A stretch of DNA of 64,000 bases from Halichondria panicea (taxonomy: Eukaryota > Porifera > Demospongiae > Suberitida > Halichondriidae): assembly GCF_963675165.1 (NCBI RefSeq), contig NC_087377.1:12386632-12450631 (forward strand), read 5' to 3'. Of this stretch, positions 45,300 through 57,658 are shown one piece after another (the first letter of the stretch is position 1; each line of letters begins with the position of its first letter). The translations under genes were made by a program, and so were the position numbers. Under the pieces are notes generated by a model. That model saw only the letters and a program-made list of their open reading frames with translations, had not been told where the DNA came from and searched no databases.

Positions 45300-46166
45300 A
45301 ATGTGTATATGTGTGTACATGCATGGACACAAAATGAGCTGTTTGAACGAACTAGACACTTTCATAGGCTGCTTTAACTGCTGTACTTGAAACTTTTAGG
45401 CGATCTTCGAAGGCGACAAACCAATTGATTTAATCGTTGCTTTATAAATTCACGATCATAATTATATTCCCCATAATGATAAACTCGTTACGGTAAAAAG
45501 TTATTGTATCCGTTTTGCTGCTGTGCGATGAAGCTCAACGCACAGTGTGAATGCTCTACTGAGCATTGTTATGAAAATTAATACTTCCCAACAGTATGTT
45601 ATTTACACAGCTCCTCCAATGAACTGCACGGCTCCACTATCCTCACCACAGAGTGGCACCATCAGTGATCATTCAGTACCTGCTCTTTCCGGTAAACATG
45701 CAAGTGACATTCCAGTGTGATGATGGACTCTTCCCTGAGGCTGAGGGCATAATGACTGCCACCTGTCCAGCTACAGGAGAGTGGGACCAAAACCCAGTAG
45801 AGATCCTCTGCAGTGGCAAGTGTAGTCATTACTTAAAGTAATTATGCTTCTATATACCTTGAACCACTTATACAGCTGTTTCTTACAATTGCGCCAGCCT
45901 ATCTGATGGGAGTCGATTTGATGGAGCTGTCTCCATCAGCGTGGTTGTCATGGCATTCTATTCACCGTCATTGAATTGTTGATGGGACTCTTGATAATGT
46001 ATTTGTTCATGCATAAGAAGAATGTGTACTCCCCGTCAGCTAAAGAGCAAGATAATGTATAGGACCCACTGCACCAACTGGTCCTGTTTATGAGGAGGTG
46101 TCACCCATGCAGAGAGGAGATTGAACTGAATACCATAACCAGGCGTATGGACCTGTAGGACTGTGA
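45300..46166 (+). pseudogene. Receptor G copy 2: promoter fused to 3' exons
   Basis: 45300-45590 matches the region upstream of receptor G. It runs straight into an acceptor and the exon of the second sushi domain (45611-45814); exons 1-4 are gone. That exon has four extra bases (GGTAAACATGCAAGTG where G reads GGTACACAAGTTA), shifting the frame, and the conserved GC donor (TGGCAAGTG). The membrane and tail exon (from 45876) has small deletions, a TAG after GATAATG and an ATGCAG insertion before GAGGAG. Non-functional. Confidence 0.8.
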
Positions 46167-46280
46167 AACTTCTGGTACTTTGCTAATGTGCATGTAACAT
46201 AATTTATAGAGCATGCATGTACTGCATGTGTTCATTATCAACAACTTAGAACAATGGCGTAAGTCATGTAGCTACGTAAT

Positions 46281-48225
<1,945 letters not shown>

Positions 48226-48317
48226 ATATAACACTCAAATACACAGCATACCAATACCTCTTTTAAAATGATTATAAAAGAAGTATTAGTTTGCTTTGTA
48301 TACTGTTATGTTATTAC

Positions 48318-48711
48318 TATGCCTCGGTGCGTATGCGCAAGCAAGGTATATGATATAGTGTGTGTGTTTGTGTGTGTGGTGTGTGTGTCTTGTATGTAGA
48401 CTGCTACAGCTGCTTAAGGATCAATGGAGTGCAAGTAAGAGTTTCTATATAGGCTTCTGGTAACATTTTCTTGGATTCTGATTCGTGGATTTAGTAATAC
48501 TTTGTTCTCGAGTTATGCCTGGTTTTATTACTGGGAATGCCATTGAAGCCTTTTCAGAAGAATGCGTAGCAAAATTTGTCCATGGAGTGTTGCTACTCTA
48601 CTTATAGTAGTTACATGTAGCTCTGCTAAAATGCTCATCATGATAAATCATATCATGCATGTGTGTACATATTAGCAATATTAGCTAGTAGCTTTATATT
48701 GACACAGCATC
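48318..48711 (+). mobile_element. TGCCTCGGTG element after copy H
   Basis: Same landmarks and same flanking hairpin as the element after receptor G, slightly shorter through a deletion of the GCTCTGCACTAG part. A passenger of the duplicated unit. Confidence 0.7.
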
Positions 48712-48749
48712 AGCACACGCGGTACTGTTGTAATTGTTGACAATGAACT

Positions 48750-49500
48750 ACACAGTCATTATAGAAGAGGGAAACAGAAGTCTATCTGATGGCTTGGTGA
48801 ACTAGAGCACTGAAGTGCTAACCCTCGGCTACTGACATGAATCTAACAAACCTAAAGTGTGTTACACAATAAATGCAGATGTATGTATGAGCATAAAAGC
48901 TGGCTAGTAAGCAGCAAGTAACAAAAGCAATAAAATTAAAGGCATGCTGAAAGTTTTGAGAACTGCGTTTTAGTGGTGCATGAGACATGCACTGTGGACT
49001 AGAATCACATCAAAGTCAGCAAAGAAGCCTGGAGTCTTGTGGCTCCTGATATGCTCTGGAACTAAAGAAGCAACAAACTACAATTCTAGCTTTCTACTTT
49101 AGGGACCCTGTTCCATTGCTCCTGGTAAAGGATCACTTCAGCTGAAAATACGCACCTTGATTAAAGGCCACGCGTATATTCATAATACATGTACACGTAC
49201 GTGCAAGTGTCTTTGTTAACATTCATAATCGATTAATGACATCTGTTAATCCGGAAATTTCATATATTTGGATGGAGTCTGGTCTCGCTCTATACCGATT
49301 AGCGAGGGTCTTACTGTATTAATTTTGCGTGCACCTCCCCATGCACTCTCTTTATGCAGTAAACGATAATTATTATCACCTCTTGAGGCACTTCTCACAC
49401 GTATAGATCATATAAACTATCTAACATGTAATGACACAATATATGATTTGACATGGGTACATGCAGTCGTCCTAGGCTTTGAGTTGTTGGCCTACCATGT
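48750..49500. repeat. Segmental duplication shared with 61.4-61.8 kb
   Basis: Blocks such as CTAACCCTCGGCT, GACATGCACTGTGGACTAG, AAGAAGCCTGGAGTCTT, ATTCTAGCTTTCTA.T and GGATCACTTCAGCTG recur in order at 61412-61820, downstream of receptor I. Part also lies at 45185-45290. No gene is recognised in it. Confidence 0.65.
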
Positions 49501-50430
49501 AGATATTATTCAAAGACTCACATTGCTTTGTGTTGTTTTATTCTCCCTCTGAGGATCATTCTTTCCAGCAGCTGACATAGTGAGGTGAGACTCCAGCATA
49601 TTGCACCAGACATTTGTGTGTGCATGTGCATGCATGTGTGTACATGTAAATAACTGGAGTACATTATCAATGTTGAAATTGCAGCAAAGTACACAAACAG
49701 AAAGTGTTTTGGAGCAAACTTGTAAATAATGGCTTCTAGAGTCATAATAACCCACCAGTCCATGAAATATGGGGAGTCCAGGAACAGCTCGAGGTATCTC
49801 TTAAACACTCTCTTACCCAGCAACTTGGTAAACACTGGAAAATGTGGACAGAGAGAGAGAGAGAAAGTATTAGAGCAACATCGAACACATGCACTCAAGA
49901 TACCGTAGTCACAGTACAACACAAAATAATTATTTTGTAATGTTCTATGGAATCCACTTTGAAAGTTTCTTACAGTGTCAGGTTTTGAGGACATTAGTCT
50001 GTTTCAGTGAAGCACTAGTGTCTAATAAATGTCAACCCATACACTATCACTAAAGCAACTGGAGAGCTACTTTAATATCATCACCCACACTTGGATTGGT
50101 CAGTGTGCATGAAATATACAGGAAGTAGTCACGTTACTCTCCGCATACATCTGATGCACAGTATACCTACGTTCGATACTCTCTCTCTCTCTCTTGATTA
50201 TACTTTAATTGCCTCAATTTACATCACACAACACATTCACAAGCTGTACTCAACACTTGGACACTTGGATCCTTGTGTGTCACTAGTAACCACCACATTT
50301 ATACCACATGCACACTACGAAAGTATACACACATGTACATCTATGTACATGATCAGTACACCTAATCTACACAACATCAACATACCTTTATCCCATACCC
50401 CACTACACCCTCAATCATATAGCATACCAT
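49500..50430 (-). pseudogene. HEAT-like gene copy after H, fragmentary
   Basis: 49750-49850 reads KLLGKRVFKRYLELFLDSPY on the minus strand, preceded by an acceptor. 49515-49600 is a frame-broken version of the NALVQSAGVD exon. From about 50200 the sequence follows the non-coding part also found at 63.0-63.2 kb (ACACAACACATTCACAA, ACCTTTATCCCATACCCCAC). A solo arm of the 14.7-kb foldback element is inserted at 50080-50190. Confidence 0.5.
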
Positions 50431-51244
50431 ATAGCGCGAAATTTTCGAGGGGCTTAATTTTCGCGGATATCGTGAGTTAGCCACGAAAAAAACGAAAGAC
50501 TAGATGTGGGACTGGCCAGCGAGATAGCCATGCAGAGAGCTGATAGCTAGATAGCCTCGATCCCAGGCCTCTCTTCCTCATTGTTTAGGCCTTGTGAAGG
50601 AGGCTAATAGCTAGATAGCTGATAGCCTGCTATAGCTTTAGCTGATTTACTTTGCTGCTTGCGAAAAGTTAATTTCTATGCAAAATTCAGCGTGATGATC
50701 TGATCTGGTTCACTGATAGCTGATAAGCCAAAAGCTAGATTCTGTGGTCACAGTGCTAAATTCAAGTTGGTCACTTAGGTCCACTGTACTGCGGACTAAA
50801 AGCTGATAGCTGAAAGCTGAGCTGATAGCCAAAAGCTAATTTCAGATTCTGTGGTCACAGTGCTAAATTCAAGTTGCCCACTTTGGTTCACTGATCCATT
50901 TACTATGAGTACATACTTCAAGAATAGACGGATAGGGTTAATAGAGATATGCACAAGTACAGTCATTGACCATGCATTCACACACCATACTAATTCTGAA
51001 TCAATAATAATTTTATTATACATCTACATTATTATTATTGCTGACTTACAAAAAAGACGAAGAAAAGAGCCATGATTTTCGGGCGAATTCAATGAACCAT
51101 GGATATAAAGACGACAAAAATGAAGGTACATATAAACATCTGAAATCCCAAACCAGGTTCCGACTTACAGTAAATTGCCCAGGAGACGTGGCCTTGTTGT
51201 CACGGATGAGCATGAGGGGGCTGTGCAGCCAGAGATAAAGTAAG
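50431..51244. other. Spacer with local duplications
   Basis: The segment GATTCTGTGGTCACAGTGCTAAATTCAAGTTG occurs twice (50733 and 50843), amid repeated GCTGATAGCTGAAAGC words. At 50420-50490 a half-copy of the CGTATAGCG..TTTCGAGGG element end is followed by TTTTCGCGGAT. A TAGCCTCGATCCCAGGCC end lies near 50550. No gene seen. Confidence 0.5.
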
Positions 51245-51904
51245 GAAAGGGATTGGCAACAGTCGAAAATGTGACTATCCGTGATGTGCTACGTTATCGA
51301 CTTTTTTCATCTTTTGTAGCCTCCATTTATAGCTAAAAGTAAAAAAAACATGCTTAAGAAAATAAAAATCAAGAATTTATGCAGCCTAGTTGATCAACAG
51401 AGACACAACAAAACAAGATATGTAGGTAAAACATCATAGGCTTACAGCAGTGCTTCTTAAAAGGGGCACAAACTAATATAACACTTTCTCATCTTTTACA
51501 GCCTCCATTTTACAAAAGAGATTTAACCAAGGAAATGTATGCAGGCCAGTTCGTCAACATAGACACAAATAAGCAGGATCTGTAGGCAAAGCATCATTTG
51601 GCTACGGCAGTGCTTCTTAAAAGGGGGCACAGACCAATAATAACTAGTTTTCAAGCTCTAGAACACCACAGTCAATTCTTCCACGCTTGGACTTCACTTT
51701 AAATAAAGCACAGGACACGTGTAGCCTTACTATACGCAATTCTAAAGTCTCATGAGACTAATAACTAACTAAAAGTAATAATTATTACTTCGTTTCGCGG
51801 GCGTTGTGCCGGGAAATAATGCGCATCAAGGATGGTTGAGAGGAAATCAGTACGAAATCAATGTAAAATGATCACGTGACTTACTCCCGTTGCCAATCCC
51901 TCTA
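51245..51904. mobile_element. AGGGATTGGCAAC element with internal tandem copy
   Basis: Left AGGGATTGGCAAC and right GTTGCCAATCCCT bound about 660 bp. Inside, a unit of about 180 bp is present twice in tandem (51301-51480 and 51485-51660; shared CATCTTTT..AGCCTCCATTT, CAGTGCTTCTTAAAAGGGG). Non-coding. Its right edge touches the two-gene transposon at 51908. Confidence 0.65.
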
Positions 51905-52075
51905 TTAGGCCACTCCAAGTGATACTCTGGTTTCTGGTCCACCGCCCGCATCAGATTTTATTCTTGGATTTCTACAGAGGTTTTCAGGTTGCTTGTCACA
52001 AGCCTTTGTGAAGGTGAAGTGCGCATGCGCATAATTAAATTATATTTGAACTTACAGTGCTGAAGGATTGTCAAC

Positions 52076-53041
52076 ATGCCTAACCCGTACTCAAATGATC
52101 TTCGTTGGAGAGTAATTTGGTTGTATTTAGCTAAGAATCTTTCAATAGCAGAAGTATCTGAGCTCGTTTGTGTCAGTGAAAGAACTATTAAACGATATAT
52201 TACACAGTTTAATCAAACTGGTGATGTTCATCCAGCAACTCATCAACATGGACCTCCTAAGCTCTTAGGCGAATTTGAGCAACTTGTCCTGCTAAGATTG
52301 ATCACTGAAAACACAGGAATCTACCTGTATGAGATACAGACCAAACTAGTGGCACGGTTTGGTGTGACTGTAAGTGTAGCAACCATTTGCAGAACATTGA
52401 AGTTTATGGGGTGCTCTAGACAAGTGATCAAACATATCCCTATCAGACGCAGTGAAGAACTCAGAGCAAAGTTTATGGCTGAAATCTCCATGTATGACCC
52501 TTCTATGCTAATTTGGCTAGATGAAACTGGATGTGATAGACGTAATAGCACAAGAAAATGGGGGTATAGCATACGAGGTATACCACCAAAAGATCACCAA
52601 ATACTTGTGAGAGGAACTCGATACTCCTGCATACCTATCATATCTATGAAAGGAATACATGATATCCATATTATTACCGGAACAATGGATGGTGCGAGGT
52701 TTGAAAACTTTCTTACTACAACTCTTCTACCTATATTACAACCATTTAACTATCTTAACCCCTGTTCCGTTGTTATAATGGACAATGCTTCAGTCCATCA
52801 CGTAGCAGAAGTTGAAGACTTAATTGAGAATCAATTCGGTGCTCGATTAGTGTTTTTGCCTCCTTATTCTCCAGACCTAAACCCAGCAGAGGAAGTGTTT
52901 AGTGAAGTAAAAAGCATAATGAAACAAAACAATGCTTTATTTCAAGTCACTACTAATCCAAGGTTTCTGTTAGCTACGGCATTCAGCATGGTCACCAAGG
53001 AGGACTGCTTAAAGTTCATTACACATTCTGGATATTTATAA
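52076..53041 (+). CDS. DDE transposase, IS630/Tc1/mariner type
   Basis: 321 residues, intronless. An N-terminal helix-turn-helix region (residues 8-60, SERTIKRYITQFNQTG) precedes a second DNA-binding part and an RNase H-like catalytic core. Catalytic acids: Asp149 (LIWLDETG), Asp236 (VVIMDNASVHH) and Glu272 in SPDLNPAEE. Thirty-five residues lie between the second Asp and the Glu, so it is a DD35E type rather than the DD34E of classical Tc1. It cuts at the inverted ends and inserts at TA. No stop or frameshift; probably functional or only recently silenced. Its stop codon lies 83 bases from that of the convergent partner ORF. Confidence 0.93.
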   Translation: MPNPYSNDLRWRVIWLYLAKNLSIAEVSELVCVSERTIKRYITQFNQTGDVHPATHQHGPPKLLGEFEQLVLLRLITENTGIYLYEIQTKLVARFGVTVSVATICRTLKFMGCSRQVIKHIPIRRSEELRAKFMAEISMYDPSMLIWLDETGCDRRNSTRKWGYSIRGIPPKDHQILVRGTRYSCIPIISMKGIHDIHIITGTMDGARFENFLTTTLLPILQPFNYLNPCSVVIMDNASVHHVAEVEDLIENQFGARLVFLPPYSPDLNPAEEVFSEVKSIMKQNNALFQVTTNPRFLLATAFSMVTKEDCLKFITHSGYL

Positions 53042-53124
53042 TTATCATACAGGACAACAATTATTAATACGTACAACTATTATACATGCACAATTTTTAT
53101 TGAAATTCTGTTAACTGGAAAAAA

Positions 53125-54072
53125 TTAAGAAACAGTTTTGTTCAGGTGATGAAGGAGACTCATGATCGACTCTTTCTCGAAGCAAAATTCACTTTCAGAC
53201 AAAATTCCTGTGCTCTTCAAATTTTGAAGTTCTGAAAGCTGTCTATACAGTTTTGATCGACCTTCAATGACCTTTGCAGGACTACTACCAACTGCACTTG
53301 TATCTTTTGGAGAGAGAGCAGAAGTTATGGCTGTTTCAGCTTCACTCATTATATGAGATACAGAGTTTTGACTTTTCTTGCGATAAGGAGTTCCTCCTCC
53401 AGACCTAGCAAACATTGTTGTATTTGGGGGATCGTCCAACCCCTCGTGTAAACCACCAGTAATCATTTCTCCCCAAATGCGATACTGCATCAATGTGAAT
53501 TTCGACCCATACTTTTCTTTTAGATTTTCCACAGTCTCCTGGACCTCGTCTTCTTTACTGGTGTCACTTTTCTTTTTCTTTTTAACACTGTCTTCATTTA
53601 TAGATGCTGTTTTTTTCCTCTTATTTCCTCTTGCTGTGGTAACTGGAATGCATTCTTTAAGACCATCACACCATAGTGTTAAACTACAATTGGGCTTGTT
53701 TAAATCAGACAAAACTTCATACACGTCTTCTTCACTACGACTCCGTATCACAGTAGATCCACGTACGTAGCCAACATCAAAGTCTTCCTGTGTAATATCT
53801 TGACACAGTTGGCTTCTTATTACTATCTTCAGATCATCACATGAACAAACTAGAGCAGTATCGATATTACGAAGGGTAAAAGATCGACACACCTTACTAT
53901 CGTCCTTACACACTGCTCTCAAAACAATTTTGTCCAGTTTGGTAGACTTTTCATTCGACAAAGGGTGACCTTGGCATCCTGACAGTGGAGTAACCCTAAC
54001 TCTACCGCTGTTTACTGTCACACTGTGTTGTATTAAGTTTCTAATAGCACTTTGACTAAGATTCATCATCAC
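53125..54072 (-). CDS. Accessory ORF of the transposon, SHOCT-like C-terminus
   Basis: 315 residues, intronless, transcribed towards the transposase gene from the other inverted end. I do not recognise a named family. Residues 1-145 form a mixed region with several cysteines. Residues 150-170 are strongly basic (GNKRKK, VKKKKKSD), a probable nuclear localisation signal. Residues 181-222 form a compact block (LKEKYGSKFTLMQYRIWGEM, then DDPPNTTMF). Residues 276-307 read LYRQLSELQNLKSTGILSES then EF, the pattern of SHOCT-type oligomerisation motifs (Leu-x2-Leu, LK-x-GI, S/T-x-x-EF). Placement inside the inverted ends says it is carried by the element; a role as DNA-binding or regulatory partner of the transposase is inference. 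Confidence 0.8.
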   Translation of the reverse strand: MMMNLSQSAIRNLIQHSVTVNSGRVRVTPLSGCQGHPLSNEKSTKLDKIVLRAVCKDDSKVCRSFTLRNIDTALVCSCDDLKIVIRSQLCQDITQEDFDVGYVRGSTVIRSRSEEDVYEVLSDLNKPNCSLTLWCDGLKECIPVTTARGNKRKKTASINEDSVKKKKKSDTSKEDEVQETVENLKEKYGSKFTLMQYRIWGEMITGGLHEGLDDPPNTTMFARSGGGTPYRKKSQNSVSHIMSEAETAITSALSPKDTSAVGSSPAKVIEGRSKLYRQLSELQNLKSTGILSESEFCFEKESIMSLLHHLNKTVS

Positions 54073-54447
54073 TCATTCATTTTTCAAGCTAGCCTAGCCA
54101 CGTGTCTCAGTGGAGTCCAAAGTTCATACAGTAGAATAATTGATACGCATGCGCGGCTCTATGTGACAAGCAACTCTGTATTGGATTTCTATCCCATTAT
54201 TTTACTACGCATGCGCATAATGGTCCATGCGGTACAAAATAGTGTGATAATAATATTCATTTGCAAAATAATGAGATTCATAAGGTGAAATTGATAATGA
54301 CATAATGAGAAAAGCCGCCCGCCCGCATGCAATTAGAAAAACTTCAGGACAAGAAACCAGAGTGTCACTTGGAGTGGCCTTACTCTATCTCTGGTGCAGC
54401 TATAAATGTAGTTTATGTCGCTGGGATTCATTTTCATGCAGTTAGCG

Positions 54448-56635
54448 ATGGATCTTCTTGTCCAGATATGTCTCCTGTTCTATCTCCTATCATCTTTTGT
54501 TGTTGCAGGTAAAGTTCGTGCCTAGACTAGATCTAGCCTGGGTACCGGTACGTAGCTATGTTTTAAGGTAGATAGGCTGATAGCAGATGTATCATGTGTA
54601 TTCAGTATTCAAGTACAAATACATGTAACTGTACCATATTATTGCCCTATTAGATACTTCTGTCATTTTGATTCCAAAACAGAGGCCACTTTGGATCTGA
54701 TGTATAACACGAGTGTGGCGTGTCCTGGAGAGACAGTTCTGTTCACATGCTTCGTACCTGGTGGTGTTGCATTGCAATGGAGAGTAGATCCTCCAGCAGA
54801 GTCTATGTTGATGTCAGAAGTACAAACGAATCCATTCACTATATTCTCACAAGTTGGTCGAAGGGACACATTTGGATCTGGAGTGATCATGTTTGAGGCT
54901 GTTTTTGTGAGCAATGATGATGGAAATCTGACGTCCACTCTCATCAACCTCAGTGAAGTGTCTGTACTGGATGGTAGCAATGTCACCTGTACTGCTACTA
55001 TTAATAATGGTGTTGTAATAGAGTTACAACAGACTGTCACAGTTGCTGGTGTGTTTTTAAATTCTCCATGCAGCTAATCATGAATTTGCAGGTGCCCCAA
55101 CTTCTCCACTCAACCCAATAATTTCCTCCATTCAAAATCAAACTCTCTCTTCCATTATCACTCTGGACTGGGACTCCCCCTCCTCTACTGGCGGTGTGTC
55201 TGTCAGCTATGCCCTCACCATCTCCCCAACACCTCTCTCCGAGTCACCAGTCACCGTGGAGACCACCTCGGCACAGATAACCATCTCCTACGACACTCAC
55301 TACACTGTGACCATCAAAACTGTCAACTGTGCTGGCAATAGCAGTGCTGTAATGGTGGTGATTCCTGCTATTGGTTAGTAGAAGTGACCAATAGAAGTAA
55401 TGCAGTGTCCTTTTTTCTATGGATTAGTAACCTACACCTTATATTATGTTTCTCCAATGCAGTTACCTGCCCCTCTAATCCACCACCTGCGGATCGAGTG
55501 ACCATCAATGGTCGTCCGCCACTGCCTGTACTAATAGGATCAATACTAAGCTTCACTTGCAATGGACAGACGGTATCAGCAACATGTGAGAGTAATGGAC
55601 GATGGTCATCTGACCCCACCACTTACATGTGTCTCTCAGGTAAGTTGTAATTAATATCATGGCTGCATTGTACGCTATAGTCCCCTCCTCTCAGTTGCCA
55701 CCTGTGGTTCTCCTGCTGCACCATCTAGAGGTAGTGTGGACATCAGTGGTGGAACACCACCCTTCTCACTGGGTTCAGAGGTCACCTTCCACTGTGATGA
55801 GGGACTGTTCCCCCCTAATGTGAGGACCAGCACATGCACTGATGTGGGGGGTAGGGGAGAGTGGGTGGAGAATCCTGGGAGCTTGGTGTGCAGGGAGAGA
55901 CCAGGTGAAATGTAGCTGTTTAGAAGCTTGATTTTTCTGTAAAATAATTTGTTTATGTGACTGCATGTGTACAATTGTACCGCCTTTGTTCCACATTTCT
56001 TAGTATTCTGCAATGGCAGGTCATTAATGGGTGCTCATGTTGAGCTGATGAGATACAAAGATGTATACTCACAGTTATTTTCTGACCGTCCCTATATATA
56101 TAGTCAACTGCACTGTACCTGCTGAGCCGTGCAACGGTGGTATATTGGACTATGAGAGGTCGAATGAGACAGTGTTGGAGGGAACAGTGTTGACTTACCA
56201 GTGTGACAATGGATTCTCACTGACTGGACCCAACACCATCACTTGCACTAATGCTGGAGTCTGGAGTACTAAGCCTGAGGCAATTGTGTGTGTACTTATG
56301 ACTGAAGGTGATGAGCTTTGTAATACTGTATACTATCTATACTATCTCCTTTCACAGTTTCTACTGTCGCTCCTTTGTTCTCCACTTCTGCAACTGTCGC
56401 TATCAGTGTGGTCATCACTTTCATTGTCACTTTAGTCATTGGATTCCTCACTGGACTCCTAGTGATGCATGTTTTCTCTCGTAAGAAGGCGGTGTACTTC
56501 CCGGTAACTGAAGGACAAGCTAACGCAGCGTCCACTACACCAGTTGGTCCTGTAACTCCTGTTTATGAGGAGGTGTCACCCAAAGAGGACATTGAACTCA
56601 ACACAAACCAGGCGTACGGACCATTAGGACTGTGA
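54448..56635 (+). CDS. Ig/FN3/sushi receptor F, intact
   Basis: Seven phase-1 exons: 54448-54508, 54683-55048, 55092-55373, 55463-55639, 55695-55904, 56104-56307 and 56358-56635, coding 525 residues. Signal peptide (MDLLVQICLLFYLLSS), Ig-like domain (SVACPGETVLFTCFVPGG), FN3, three sushi domains, membrane helix and tail with VYEEVSPKEDIELNTNQ and AYGPLGL. It is the closest relative of E: introns and the region after the stop also align. The Ig exon differs from E mainly in its middle. The tail has an extra VTP before VYEEV. Only 68 bases separate the start codon from the inserted transposon, so its original promoter may be displaced. Confidence 0.88.
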
Positions 56636-57424
56636 CAGTTGTTCACTCTTAATTTTAATACAATAGCATTCAATAATGCGATCATTCTGGCATTTCGTTT
56701 GTTTATAATAGACTCGCTATAGTTTAATATACATTTGTAGATATAGTGTTAATTAATGCCTATAATTCTAATACTAATCATAGATTGTCTCATGCAATGA
56801 CATCTATATATCCCTATGATTAATATACGGGTTATAATTATTTTTTGCTGTAAAACCTTATAATGTGGTTTTTCTGACTTCCTCAATCAGACTGAAGTGG
56901 TGTGTTTCTTTATGCCTATGAACCAAGTGATCAAACTCGACAGTTATTATAATTATGGCTCGGTGTGTGGTAGTATGTGCATTACACCCTAGCTTTCAGC
57001 TATAATTGTTTTCCTTGCAACTTTCATTATTATTCATTGAGACAATGTAAACAATACATGTAGCACTGCATCTGTTTGCATAAACTGATGAACAAATAAC
57101 AACAATTAATTATACAACTGCATGTTACTGTTCTGTCAGACTTGTCCATCCTGCAGCAAAAATAAATCACAGTACAATAAGTATTTGTAAGAAAAACAAT
57201 TAATATTATTAACGTGTGGTGCAAGCTGCGCTGTGCTAATGCCTCTCGCCATGTTTTGCTTCACTCAAAAAGTATTAAAGGGTACACATATATAAGAGGT
57301 AGACTCGGGGGAGTGGCTGAAGTGACTAAATTTAAATGTACATGCATAGGTAAAGTCATCCTAAGCCTAAGCTTAATGAGCAGAGAATTGAGTTTATGTG
57401 TTCATAGAAAGTTTTATGCAGTAA
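56636..57424. other. Region after receptor F, homologous to that after E
   Basis: It aligns with 38567-39260 through words such as GCGATCATTCTGGCATTTC, TGACTTCCTCAA and GTGCTAATGCCTCTCGCCATG. This shows the duplication included several hundred bases of 3' DNA. No gene. Confidence 0.6.
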
Positions 57425-57480
57425 ACTGCAAAGACTCACGTTTGATTGTGTTGTTCTCTTCTCCCTCCGAGGATCATAAA
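57425..57480 (-). pseudogene. HEAT-like exon stub after receptor F
   Basis: AAAGACTCACGTTTGATTGTGTTGTTCTCTTCTCCCTCCGAGGATCAT is the edge of the exon (donor side) that reads ILRGR.EQHDPM in other copies. The rest of the HEAT-like gene is missing here. Confidence 0.5.
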
Positions 57481-57658
57481 ACTTAGTGTTGTCCTAATTG
57501 ATATTGAACAGCTCAGCAAAACTTCAAAGGATAATCGCATTCATGACACTATCCAATCTACCACAGAAACCAATATCAACATTGACAAGTTGACAGCGCG
57601 CTCCCGAGTTTCTAAAGCTGCTATTGCTAGCTAGGTACAGCAACGCTCGCACCACAAC

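Larger units (their letters stand above)
51908..54379. mobile_element. Two-gene Tc1/mariner-like transposon
   Basis: The left end GGCCACTCCAAGTGATACTC and right end GAGTGTCACTTGGAGTGGCC are inverted, continuing as TGGTTTCTGGTCC against GGACAAGAAACCA with one mismatch. TA lies at or within a base of each end. Subterminal GTTGCTTGTCACA (51988-52000) is repeated inverted at 54162-54174, and GCGCATGCGCATAAT-type words occur inside both ends. It carries a full transposase on the plus strand and a second long ORF on the minus strand, tail to tail. Length 2.47 kb. The right end lies 68 bases before the start codon of receptor F. Confidence 0.85.

Noticed and set aside
52076-53041. Bacterial IS630 contamination
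   Set aside because: The ORF sits inside inverted ends flanked by repeats and a receptor gene typical of this genome, and a eukaryote-style partner ORF lies in the same element.
57446-57634. 62-codon plus frame between receptors F and I
   Set aside because: It starts inside the HEAT-like stub and has no domain or splice support, although its composition is not clearly non-coding.
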